Source: Cycas panzhihuaensis (lineage: Eukaryota; Cycadophyta). Taken from it: a DNA stretch of 64,000 nucleotides. The notes beneath the pieces are model-generated. The model was not told where the DNA came from. It saw nothing but the letters and a program-made list of their open reading frames with translations, and did not search any database. The stretch is from the NCBI GenBank assembly GCA_023213395.1, contig CM041465.1, positions 169,887,741 to 169,951,740 of the forward strand, given 5' to 3'. A program made the translations under genes and the position numbers. Below are positions 47,593 through 58,849 of the stretch, in pieces. The first letter of the stretch is position 1. The number at the start of each line of letters is the position of its first letter.

Positions 47593-50087
47593 ATGTGATG
47601 CTTCTCATGTTGCCTATGTGATTTGCCTCCATTGTCAAAGGATCCCATGTATCGTCTTCTTTCATCGTCTGATTCTGATTCGACAATAGAAGGATACCCT
47701 TCCGATTGGGCCTATCATGCATTTGCCTCAGGAACTCATGAGTTCCCTGCATCCATTCTGGGATCCACCCAAGAGGGTGACAATCCTATTTACTATCTAG
47801 GTGATCAACATCACCCACTTGATACCCATCCTTCTACTCATATGGTAAAAGGCCTATCTCCTCTTGAGATTCACCATCCAGTTGGTGATTCTTATGAGGA
47901 GCACCCTAAGAGGTCTACTTCATTTGAGGTCCCGTCTACCTCTTATGATCATGTAGATACCCCTCCTGCCGACATGGTCGAAGCCCTTAATGAATGCTTT
48001 TGAGTTGTTCGTCTTCAACCACATCCTAGATGGTTTGAAGTTATCTTATATGGTGGAGCATCTTCCTCGTCCACCCCTTTCCCACCTTCTTCATCTACAT
48101 CTACACCTCCTGCAACAAGTAACCTTTTCATGCCTACACATTCGTATCACTCCATCCCTACACCTACGTTAGGGACGCATGTTACATCTTCCATTCCTCA
48201 TCATGGTCCTAGCTCTTCGGGACCCTCTCGTGGTATGTCTTTCTCCCAGCTAAGAGTTAGCATATCTTTTCCCAGTCAAGCTAACATGCCACCTCTCAAT
48301 GTGGCGCATGCATTTCCTAGTAGGCCTCGAGGGCCTACTAGCGCTACTACCACTAGTCATGTGGGACTTGCACCCACGTATCCTTAAAACCATCCTAATG
48401 GTCCTTCCCTTTACGTACCCCCAGGTTATACTTCTCAACCTTAGGGGCACGGTAAAGGGAACCATATTCTAGCTTACAGCGTAGACCCGTTACATCCATA
48501 TGGTGTTGTGCCACCCATAGGCGGCCCATATGGATAGAACCTAGTCCCACACCCTTTCTTTCATCCATCCTACGTAGCCTCTTATGCTGTGCCTTTGTAA
48601 GGGAACCTAGCTTCCTTTCAAGGTGCTTATCCTCAAGTCCCTTTCCAGTAAGGAGTACTTCCTCAAGGAGGGATGGGTTTACCACCCCCATCCATTCCTT
48701 GCTCGTTACCTCCTACATCATTTGTCGATCCTATGGTCTAGGCAAGGGCATGTCCCTTCATGGATTATAGATCGACACCATTATCTATTGAGGCGTTAAG
48801 AAGCAATCTGTCACCTCATCCTCTCGAAGTTCCTAAGTTTGATGGAACTTCATCACAAGACCCAAAGGAGTATGTCCATAGCTTCTCTATGACGTGTATT
48901 AATTACTGGGCCTATGATCACATTATAATGAAACTATTCCTACGATCCTTATAAGGTGATGTCCTTAAGTGGTTTTATCACCTGCCTGCCCATTCCATTT
49001 TCTCGTTCTAGCAACTTGTGGATGAGTTCATCAATTATTTTGATATTGCTCACCCATTCAAAAATGAAATGAAATCCCTTCTTTCACTCAAACAAGGTCA
49101 CAATGAGATGAATCATGACTTTGTGTGGCGATTTCATGACCTTCTTCATTCCACTAAGGCTACTTTGCCTGAGCAATTGAAGAGGGATCTCTTCATTAAT
49201 GCACTTCGCCCTGAGGTCCATGTAGAAGTCCTTAAGATGGGAGCGACTACATGTGACTCCGCCATCACAAAGTGTTTAGCGCTTGAGGCTATTAAGATCG
49301 AGGTTGGACTTAAGAAGCCTCTCAAGTCCTCATAGTGATGTGAGGCACCACCTCAAACTAAAGAGACCAAACCACAATAATCCACTAGGTCCTCTTCTCA
49401 TCTGACTGAGAAGACCCTAGATCTGCTTACCTCTATTATACATTCATTAGAACGTATGATGAAGGAACTTAAACTGCAAGCTCCTTCCTCACCTACTTCC
49501 AACAAGCAACTCAAGCAACCCTCCCTAGGAATGGTAACACCCAGTCCTCTCAAGCAAGGAAGATAGATTCTTTACTTGAGAAGAAGTGGTGTTCCATTCA
49601 CGGGGAGTGTTTCCATGACAACTCACGTTGTAGGGCTCAGCATCCTAGGGATGCCCCTTAACATGATTCATCCCCTAAACGGGCCTTAAGGCCCAACTTA
49701 GACCAATCGGTCCACAAGGACCCATTCCCCAAATATGAGGAACATGATCATAATACTCAGCCCAAAAACAACCAGAATCAAGGAAGATCCATGAATTACC
49801 ATCCTTCCCGTGATAAGGGGAAGGGCGCTTGTGATTTGTCTTCTTCTTCGCATTCCCCTCACCGACATACTCCTTCACCTTCGCGGTCCCAGAATAAGGG
49901 AAAGAAGGTAATCCAAATGCTTGAGGCTACTCCCTTATATGCCCTTACTTGGTCTCAAGCTGCTAAAGAGGTAGCTGGTGCCTCCTCTTCTGCCCCACAC
50001 TCTGATCCTCTTCCAGAAAACTCCCCTTCGGAAGTACTGCTATTTCCCAAGACCATTCCCGTACGTCCTGGTCATTACGATTTTTGA
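47593..50087 (+). pseudogene. gag of element B, broken
   Basis: The frame starts at ATG 47593, with the second codon TGA where A has CGA. It follows the order seen in A: Ser/Pro-rich N-terminal part (SDSDSTIEGYPSDWAYH), then the capsid-like core at 48840-49300 (VPKFDGTSSQDPKEYVH, GDVLKWFYHLPAHSIFSF, LFINALRPEVHVEVLKMG), then a basic C-terminal part ending near the protease. A frame change occurs between 49335 and 49791. Stops at 48442, 48598 and 48739 occupy the same codons as in A, although element C has sense codons there. Confidence 0.85.
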
Positions 50088-50162
50088 AGGGCGCTTACCC
50101 AACCTACTGCGAAGGGTAATCCCTTCTCTATCATTGACAAGCTCCACACTATCGCTGCGGGA

Positions 50163-53100
50163 ATGTCCTTAATGGACGTTTTGAGGAGTTGTCCTAAACA
50201 ACGAACTCTCCTTTTAGAAGCTTTAGGATCAAATGACACGCCCATTCATGCTTTGGGTGTTACCCAGAGTCATGAGCCTGTTATTTCCTTTAACCCTAAA
50301 GACCTTCTCCCTATGTATGAAAGGGAACACCAATGGAACTTCCCATTTACCATCACCATTGACACGCATGATTGTACCCTGTGAAGAACTGTTGTTGACA
50401 ATGGTTCTTCCGTGAATACCATATCCTTGCACGTTATGTAAGAGCTTGGTATTTCTACCCTGGAACCTATTCCATGGCGATGCCAAGGCTACGATGGTAA
50501 CAAAAAGACTCCATTGGGATCTATTTTAATCTCGCTCACTCTTAAGGGCAAGACTATCCTTGTTGACATTATAGTCCTTGACGTTGATGTCAATTACAAT
50601 CTTCTCTTGGGTCGACCATGGCTAGATCAGATAGGAGCCGTGTGTTCGACCCATTGGAGGCAACTTAAGTTCATCCACGATGGACAGATGAGGGTTGTTT
50701 CCTGCGAATACCCATCTGTTAAACAAACTTGTCCTACCAACTGAGTGAGCCAAGGCCCTTCTACTCATGCCTCAGCTTGCTCCATCGGCATACCCAATTC
50801 ATCTCATCTTGAAGAAGATCCCGCATCTTCTTCCTCTAGTCTTACTCGCTTTACTTTTATCGGTGTTAGGAGCTACGGGTACCTCATCTTGTTTAGCGAC
50901 GATGAGTCCCATTACGAGGATGAGGGCTTCCCTCACCCAGTTTCTTTCCTCCGCACTAGTAGGATGCACCCTTCTTGTTCTAGGTCCCGACCTAGAACCC
51001 CTTCCGTTAGTGAGACTAGTCACCCCTTTGTGTCATATGTCATTGCATGTATTGACCTACCGGTCACTGGTTCTTCCTCTCCATCACCCCCTGTAGGTGA
51101 TGGTTTCGAGGAACTTCCATTTGCTCCTCCCGAGGAGCCCCTTTCTGACTCTCTTTTAGAGTCTTATAAGGAGGTTGGGTAGCCTGATGACCACCACAGT
51201 TCCATTGTTCCCACTTCCTCTAGCACTTCATTTATTCGAAGTAAGGTCATCCATGGGGTAGATTACTTCAAAGATGATGAAGCCTTGCTTGAGCACTTAG
51301 TGAGCTCCGCGCCTAACTTTCCTTCTGGTCACCATAGGCTTGGCCACCAGAAGGTCCTGGTAATTGGATCCATACTTACTAACTTGGTTCCATCCCCTAT
51401 TCCATCTCTTCCTATTGACCTTGCCCCTCTCCATTTCGAGGAGGGGAATGCCATGTGCATGGGGGCGACCCAGGACATAGTCTTAGCCCCTAACAAAGTC
51501 ATTAAGGTGGGGGTAGAATGCTCTCCTAATGAAGTAAGGGAATATTCCCTTTTGTTCCAGAAGTTCTAGGATGTCTTTGCATGGGATTATTCTAACATGA
51601 AGGGAATTGACCCCTCCATTATCACCCACAATCTCACTACTATTCCTGGTGCCCATCTCGTGCGCCAGAAACAACATCCTCTCCATCCTAAACTCTCGGC
51701 TGTTGTTAAGATGGAGGTCGAGAAGCTTTTAGATGCTGGATTTATTACTTCTATTGATTACCCTAAATGGATGTCCAACATCGGTCCCGTTGCCAAAAAG
51801 AACGGGACCATCTAGATATGCGTTGATTTCCATGACATCAATAATGCATGTCCTAAGGAGAACTTTCTGCTTCCTTTCATCGATCAAATCATTGATTAAA
51901 CCATCAGATTTAAATTCATGTCCTTGATGGATGGATTCTCTGGCTACAATCAGATTCAAATCTCCCCTGAAGACTGCCACAAGACAACTTTCACCACCCT
52001 GTGAGGTATCTTTGCTTATAAGGTGATGCCCTTCAGTCTTGAAAATGAAGGCGCTACTTACCAAAGGGTGATGCATTTTATCTTCCATGACCTCATTGAT
52101 GACACGTTGGAGGTCTTCATGGATGACATGATGGGTCTCTCACGTGTCAGGGCCCATCATCCCTCAGACTTGTGGGCTATCTTTATGCGGTGTTGCAAGT
52201 ACCACATAAGCCTAAACCTGCTCAAGTGTATGTTTGTCGTTACTTCTGGCAAACTCCTTAGATTTCTTATGTCAAAACAAGGAATTTAGATTGACCCTAA
52301 CAAGGTCAAGGCAATCCTTGATATGTCGCCCTCTAGAACCCAATGACAAATCAAGTCATTTCTAGGTAGGCTTGGTTTCCTCAAGTGCTTCCTGGTAGAC
52401 TTTGCCATGAGCGCTAAACCTCTAACGAACCTATTGAAGAAGGGAGCCCCATTTGTTTGGTCTGATAAGGGCCAATAAGCCTTTGAAGGACTTAAGGAAG
52501 CCCTTGCTTTTGCCCCTACATTGGCGCCCCCTTGCTTCAATAGACCCTTCATTCTTTATACCTCAGTGACTGATGAGTCCTTGGGCACCATGTTGGCTCA
52601 GGAGGATGATTCAGGAGTTGAGAGGGCCATTTACTTTATCAGCCGCACCCTTGTGGCTACCGAACTCAATTATTCTCTAGTTGAGAAGGAATGTCTCTCC
52701 TTGGTCCATGCGACCAAGAAGTTTAGATATTACTTGTTTGGTAATACTACCAAGGTGATCATCCAGTCTGATCCCTTGCAATATCTACTTACTCGTTTGG
52801 ACTTGATGGGTAGAGCTAGCCATTGGTCCATCCTGCTTCAAGAGTTTGATCTTCATATCATTAACAGGAAATCGAAGAAAGGGATTGTAGTGGTTGAGCA
52901 GATGCTCCTATCCCTAACTCACTTGATGCCTCCGTTGATAATTCCCTTCCTGATGAGTCCATCTTGACTATTCAGGACATCCCTCCCCATCCACTCATTA
53001 ACAACAAGTGGTATGGCGACATTGTGCTATATCTCACACATCAGCAATACTGCCCTAAAGCTAGTAGTAAGGTTAGACCTCGTATCTGGACTTCTGTTAG

Positions 53101-54253
53101 GCAATACTTCCTTATGGACGAAATATTGTATAAGAGGTCTTTTGATGGGTTCCTCCTTCGCTGCGTCACCACCAATGAAGCAGACCAAATACTCCGTGAA
53201 TGCCACCATGGCATTTGCGGGGGCCACTTTGGGGGCCAATCCATGGCCTAGGGGATCCTCTGTATGGGCTACTATTGGCCGTCCCTCTTTAAGGACGCCT
53301 ATGCTTTTGCCCTGAGGTGTCAACGATGTCAGGAATATGCTAACATCTCTCATGTGCCTTCCAAGCCCCTTCACCCTATCGTGTCTCTGTGGCCTTTCGC
53401 TCAATGGGTGCTAGACCTCATTGGGGCTATCTTCCCACCTTCCTCATCATAGCACAAGTTTATCTTGACTGCTACAGAATACTTTACTAAATAGGCAGAG
53501 GCCATCCCTCTAATTACTACCCCTGGTAAGATGATAGCTACCTTCGTTTACCAGCATATCATTTGCCACTTTAGGATTCCTGATGTCCTAATTACTGACA
53601 ATGGAACCCCCTTTTGCAACAAGGAGATGGATGAGCTTTGTAAAAAATTTAAAATCTCTCACAAAACTTCCTCTCCTTACTACCCCCAGACAAATGGTCA
53701 AGTGGAGTCGTTCAACAAGACTCTCATTAATATTCTAAAGAAAACCGTCACTCAATCTCAAAGAGACTGGCACCTTAAGCTCCCTTCCTCTTTATGGGCT
53801 TACCATACCTTTGTCTATTCCACCATGGGAATGACCCTGTTCTCCCTAGTTTACGATACTGAGGTGGTACTTCTATTGGAAGTGGAGATTCCCTCCTTGC
53901 GAGTTTCTCTTCGGGGTCTCATTGACGAGGAGTCAATCCATCAGGCTCACCTCCTCAACCTCAAAGCTTTAGATGAGAGACGTCTAGTTGCCTACCAGGC
54001 TAACCTAGCATCTAAAGCTCACTTACAAAGGACCTACGATAAACATCTTCGTTCCCGTCCTTTGTTTCATGGGGACCACGTCCTCAAATTGGAATATCTT
54101 CATGACCACTTGGCCAAATTCAGGCCCAAATGGGTTGGCCCCTTTGTCGTCATCGAGAGCCTCAGTAACGGTGCTTATAGGATCGCCACCTTAGAGGGTC
54201 TTGAGTTTGAGAAAGCTGTTAATGGGAAATTCCTTAAGAAATTCTACTCATGA
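50163..54253 (+). pseudogene. pol of element B: protease, RT, RNase H, integrase
   Basis: Protease: VVDNGSSVNTI and YNLLLGRPWLDQIG (50397-50640). The Ser/Asp-rich spacer follows. RT at 51690-52290: VPKNGT-like block, SGYNQIQIS, VFMDDMMGLSR with both Asp. RNase H at 52521-52790: TSVTDESLGTML, EKECLSLVHATKKFRYY, QSDPLQY. A 7-bp deletion near 52897 relative to A shifts the frame. Integrase 52964-54253: HH...CQRCQ, VLDLIGAI, LITDNGTPF, GQVESFNKT, so the D-D-E residues are all kept; then a long tail (KWVGPFVVIESLSNGAYRI, NGKFLKKFYS). The last 240 codons (53531-54253) are fully open. Stops include TAG at 53492, shared with A, at the Trp of YFTKW. Confidence 0.9.
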
Positions 54254-54922
54254 CCTCGTCGTCACCCTATTCTCGCTCTGAAATGAGCCTAAACTACCAT
54301 CTTAAGTTCGTTCTTATTCCTCCTAGCCACAGGTGGAATGGCAACTTAGGATGGCCTCTTTTGTTTCCTTTTGGTTCCTCCCACAGAACCCTTATTTCCA
54401 TTTTCCTTGGGATCTTATCCTCCTATTTGGGCATCCCCCAGTTAGGACAATGCTCTGGAGTATCGTCACTCCCCTCTTGCTCAGTATTTCCTTTGCATAT
54501 CTTGCTATGCTCCCATGTAGACATGCATGTCGCCTTATTTCCTAACCCCACATATGTCTATCACCTCTACTCATGGTGGTCGTGTGTGCTCCTATTGGGT
54601 ATATGGTCACACATGAAAGGAAATATGCACAATGTAAACTAATATCATAATACAATATTTATACAAACATACATATCATCTACCATACATTATGATACAC
54701 ATTGTCATATGTCAAATGGGGTATCAATCACCCTATCTATATACACCAAAATCATGTGTCATATCATATATATGGCATGGTACATCATCTATGGGAAGCC
54801 GGTGTCCTTGCAGGGGGGTACAATCATATGGCTATATATGGTGACCCCCTAGTGGCCCGTGCTTTCCCCTATCTAAAACAACAACATATGCACTATCCTA
54901 TTGCTTCCCCGCCCCTAGGGCA
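54254..54922. other. Spacer between integrase and antisense gene (B)
   Basis: Aligns with 30795-31450 of A (both begin with CTGAAATGAGCCTAAACTA-like sequence). No gene. Confidence 0.5.
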
Positions 54923-55502
54923 TCATCTCCTAGTTGATGTGATCCCTCTCCAGGGAACCACATCCCTTCGAGACTCCTCCTGAGTCTCCGCAAGCTCCCT
55001 ACCTCGCTCCCCTCATCCCATGGCCTCCTCAGGGTCGTCGCTAGTGTATGAGTCTATGTCCTAGTCCACACCGACCTCAACGCCATATCCTCTATCAGTC
55101 GATCGTATTAGGCATGGATATGATCTCGCTCCATCTCTATGAGGTGGACCCTCTCCTCCATCCCCTAGAGTCACTCCTCCATCACTGCTAGCTAAATATG
55201 GCTTCCCATATCCCCTCTGACTCCCCTGTGAGCCTCCAACGCCTGCACCCGACTCTGCAGAGCATCCCTCTTAGCTCGAATGGCATCCATCTCAGCCTGT
55301 TGTCGTCTCGCACGTGCCTTGTGCTCCTGGGACTCCACTATCCATATGACTCTTGCCCGTATTAATGGGGCGAATGCTACCATATGACTGCCTGCCGATC
55401 TAGGCTCATCTCCTGTGTAGATGGGAGGCTGTCCCTCTGTGTAGGCTCAAGGGAAAATCTCTCAGACTGCCGGCTCTACTAGCCTCTGGATGTCCACCAT
55501 GC

Positions 55503-55615
55503 CTGTAATCCAACATGTCATGTATCAGTCCATGTTTATATGGATATCAAATCAAAACCAAACAATACATATACATCTGGTAGTCAAACGATGATAGGAG
55601 AAGGTCATGTCTCAC
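55503..55615 (-). other. Intron 2 of antisense gene (B)
   Basis: 113 bp, CCAG|GTGAGACATG ... GGATTACAG|GCATGG, two bases longer than in A. Because 113 is not a multiple of three, only splicing keeps the exon frames aligned. Confidence 0.75.
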
Positions 55616-56795
55616 CTGGTGCGGCTGTCAGCTCCTCGACTCAGGCAACTGCCTCTCCCTCTGGTACTCCACTAGCTGCAGATACCTCCTCCTCCTTAGG
55701 TACCTCCTCTGCCACTGCCTCAACTCCTGGAGCATCCCTCCTCTCTACAGCTAGTGCAGTTATTACCTCTCTGGATCTCCTAACGATCTGCAGCCTACGG
55801 GCCCATGTCACTGGGCCCCTACCCTCCTCCACAGTTCCTGATGGGCCTGCCTCTCCAGCTGCTCCCCCGGACGGACCTACCTCTCCTGTAGCTCATGATG
55901 GGCTAGCCCCATCACCACCCTCATCATCTCTCGGGAGCACTCCTTCTCCTCCTACCTTGTCATCACTATCCCACCTCACCGCTCTGTATGGATTTGCTAT
56001 GTTATCTGTCATGGTGAGGAGGCCTAATGATGTGGCCTCCACCGAGAAATAGATATGAGCCTAGTCCTCGGTCCCTCTGAGCCTAGTCTGCCACCTATGT
56101 ACCATTGGGGCCCACTCTGCGATAGGGTGTGGTCCCCCCATCGGCGCCATTACTCCAAAGTGGTCAAAGAACCAGCACTGTAATAATGTACTGTAAGAGA
56201 GTCCTCCTTTGCCTGGTACCCAGATAGTATCTCACTGTGCGACCAAGTTCACTGCTATGAGGGTGGCCCAGTCCATCTACTCTCCTACATCACATCAGCA
56301 TACCGCGTCCATCCATCCTCCTGGTATGTCCCTATAATTCTGTTTCCGAGAGATCTGGAATAGAATACATAATGTGGTCAACTTCCTTACTCAAGGAACC
56401 CCTAACATAACCATGGTCTGGAGAGGAATCCCTCGCCTCTCCCATCTGTCTAAACCTGTGAAAAATATGGTCATCTCCTTGTGTGTTGCCTCATTACTAG
56501 GCAGCGCCCCTAGTACCACTGGCCTCCCCATTGTTGGTACTCCCAGTATCCTCTTGATATCCCCATGCGTCACTAATACATCTTCTACCTGGGATAGGTG
56601 GAAGACATGTCTCCTCCTATCCTAATGTGAGACAATATCAATTAATAGCCATTGGTCTGACATATACTGGGGCATCCTCATGACCTTTAGTAGGCCACAT
56701 CTCCGTAGGACCTCCTTGTCCTCCCTAGTTATCATCTCAATGAAGCTCAGCATAGCCAACCCTATGTTCTCGTAGTTCTCTACTGCGATCACATC

Positions 56796-57280
56796 CTACA
56801 AAATGCCATCCACACTAGTCAGAACCAAGCCTACACTTGCTCTTTATCCTCTAGGCTATCTCTTAGCTCCACCTGATCGAGATGTAGGGCCCCTCGGGCC
56901 CCTATCTTCTTTTTTCTGTAGTTCTGACTTCGCACTGTGCCAAACTTTGTGGTACCGCAGAGTTTGGCTCGGGTCCCGCAGCGATCGGGGCCCCGCGGCA
57001 AAGATCGCGGTACCATGATCTTTACCACGGTACAAATGACACCCCCCCCAAAAGGGGGGGTTTTTGTACCCAAAAACCAAAAAAATTCTTCTGGTGGACC
57101 ACAGCTAGGCCCACTGGGACTAGGGCTACCTAATGCCCCAGTCCCGCCTCTTTCTGGGTCCAATTTAGACCTTGGGAGGTCATTTCTTACCCATATGGGG
57201 CCTAAAAATCTACGCAAAAATAACAAAAAGCAATGAACTTAAAACCATGAGATGGGTTGGGTTTTCAAAGATCCACTCAC
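56796..57280 (-). other. Intron 1 of antisense gene (B)
   Basis: 485 bp, GATCCA|GTGAGTGG ... TTTTGTAG|GATGTG. It holds a GGTACC palindrome (56939-56968) and a second one (AAAGATC...GATCTTT, 57000-57023), then a C-run/G-run pair near 57050. Confidence 0.7.
56939..56968 (-). repeat. Palindrome in antisense intron 1 (B)
   Basis: GCCAAACT, spacer with GTGGTACCGC, AGTTTGGC: an 8-bp perfect stem at the same place as the 11-bp stem of A. Confidence 0.7.
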
Positions 57281-57464
57281 TGGATCTGGCCTAGCGCTCA
57301 TCATCTCGTCCCCACGGTCCCAATGGCTATCCTCTGGCCCCAATCTGACAGTTCGATCTCCCTCCGGGTGCCTCTGAAGTTAGGTAGCACTCTGCCACAT
57401 AAGGGAATGGCTATGGAATCGCTCGAGAGCCCGTGAAAATGAATCCCATTTTCATCGATTTCTC

Positions 57465-57472
57465 TTATATAC
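57465..57472 (-). promoter_or_regulatory. Probable TATA box of the antisense gene (B)
   Basis: The minus strand reads GTATATAA about 65 bp before the start codon at 57400, matching A. Confidence 0.6.
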
Positions 57473-58010
57473 GCAGGTACCCCGATGAGCGTTGTCTCCA
57501 GTTCTACTCTCGTCACAGCCCTTTGGATCATCTCTTACCCCCGATCACCTTTACCTTCTGGCCCTGTCTCCAGTTGTGCTCTCATAGCCTTCGTCTCACT
57601 TCTTCTTGCGAGTGCATTTATGGTGCCTTGTCAATGCATTTTTTGCAGGGCCCTTCTATCTCGTTTTACGTGTCGCTCCCATGCATGCCTGAGTTTATAC
57701 TCATTTGGCTTGTTTCGCCATCCTGGACCTGATTTTGCAGCTCTTTCCTACCCCTGGGGCCTCCAAAAGGAATGCTCCTTCTGTTCGGAGTCATTCTTTG
57801 CTTTCTAAAACAACCTTTGGCCCCCGAGGGTGCCCTTTTACCGACCGCTCCGTGCCAGTGGTCGGATGACCTGCTCTCATCCTTGGGTAGCCTCATTGCT
57901 AGGTCCTCCTACCTTTCACAGCCATTTATTACTTGCCATATGATCCCCTTTTACTTCGACCCTTATATTATTGCATATTTTCTCTGTGGAGACATTCCCT
58001 TCCATCATCC

Positions 58011-58433
58011 ATATCTCTCTTCATCTTTACCGATGGCGGAAGCCATGATAATCCTGGATCTTCTGCTGCCGCATCGATTCTTCACAGCTCCTCTAGACAT
58101 GATTTCTTGTGTTCCAAAATCTTTCTCCATGAGGCCACCAATAACAAAGCTGAGTACATGGTCGTTGTTAAGACTCTCACTGATGCACTATGTTTCTATC
58201 ACGGATCTATTATTCTTCTTTGTGACTCCTAAGTGGTGGTGTCCCATCTCACCTAGGTTTACTAGGTGCAATGCCCTTACTTGAAAGCTCTCGCTTTGAC
58301 TACCAGATCTTTGCTAGCTAATTTCCAGTCTGTCGATATCTGACATATCCCTTAGGCCCTCAACGCTGAGGCAGATAGTCTCGTTCATCTCATCCTTGAG
58401 CGCTGCCTTCCTCTTCTTGTTGATCATCCATGA
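58011..58433 (+). pseudogene. Second RNase H of element B, broken
   Basis: Aligned codon for codon with 34525-34947 (140 codons in both). FIFTDGGSHDNPG, ATNNKAEYMVVVKTL, LLCDS and LNAEADSLVHLILER carry all four acidic RNase H residues. The start codon is ATA (A has ATG), and about five stops (for example after LLCDS) interrupt it. The stop at 58431 is in the same place as in A, which marks the true end. It lies after the antisense gene and before the 3' LTR, as in A. Confidence 0.8.
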
Positions 58434-58849
58434 GACTTGTCTGGTCGCTTTATCACCTAAGTCTCAGGCCATTATACAAATCACCTTGCGATCTGTTTGT
58501 ACCTTTGAAAGCTAGCCACTAATGAGATTAAACTATAGCGACTACCAGGTTTGCTCATTTATCTCTTTTACTTGGCTTTATCATGCACTTCTCTTTGCAT
58601 CTTTTGTAATTAGGGTAGCCCCCTCATCCTTCTTAGCTTCCAATCGATTCTCGGGTGGCACATAGGCAGCCCCTATGTTGTCTCCACCTCTGTCCTCGTA
58701 TCCACGCATTCTGCCATGACACTCGCTAGCACCCTTGGCTTCTATTATGATCATGATTTATATATATACATACACATGTGCTACTCACAGTTTCATTCCC
58801 AACATTCGCCATCGCACCATGCTTCCAAGCGAGGCTCGCTTCAAGGCGG

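Larger units (their letters stand above)
54923..57400 (-). pseudogene. Antisense spliced gene with plant mobile domain (B copy)
   Basis: Minus strand. Exon 1 is 57400-57281 (again exactly 120 bp, MWQSAT...RPDP); intron 1 57280-56796 (GTGAGTGG...TTTGTAG); exon 2 56795-55616; intron 2 55615-55503 (GTGAGACA...TTACAG); exon 3 from 55502. Exon 2 reads NIGLAMLSFIEMITRED, RRRHVFHLSQVED and VTHGDIKRILGVPTMGRPVV (PMD signature), then GGWMDAV, MDWATLIAVNLVAQ, LLQCWFFDHF, MVHRWQTRLRG, each matching A. Unspliced, exons 2 and 3 are in different frames; the 113-bp intron restores AAPG|MVDIQRLVE, parallel to AITG|VAEVWRLVE in A. Several stops, for example at the Trp of ISHWDRRR. The C-terminal coiled coil (RARRQQAEMDAIRAKRDALQ) is clear. 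Dead copy. Confidence 0.8.
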
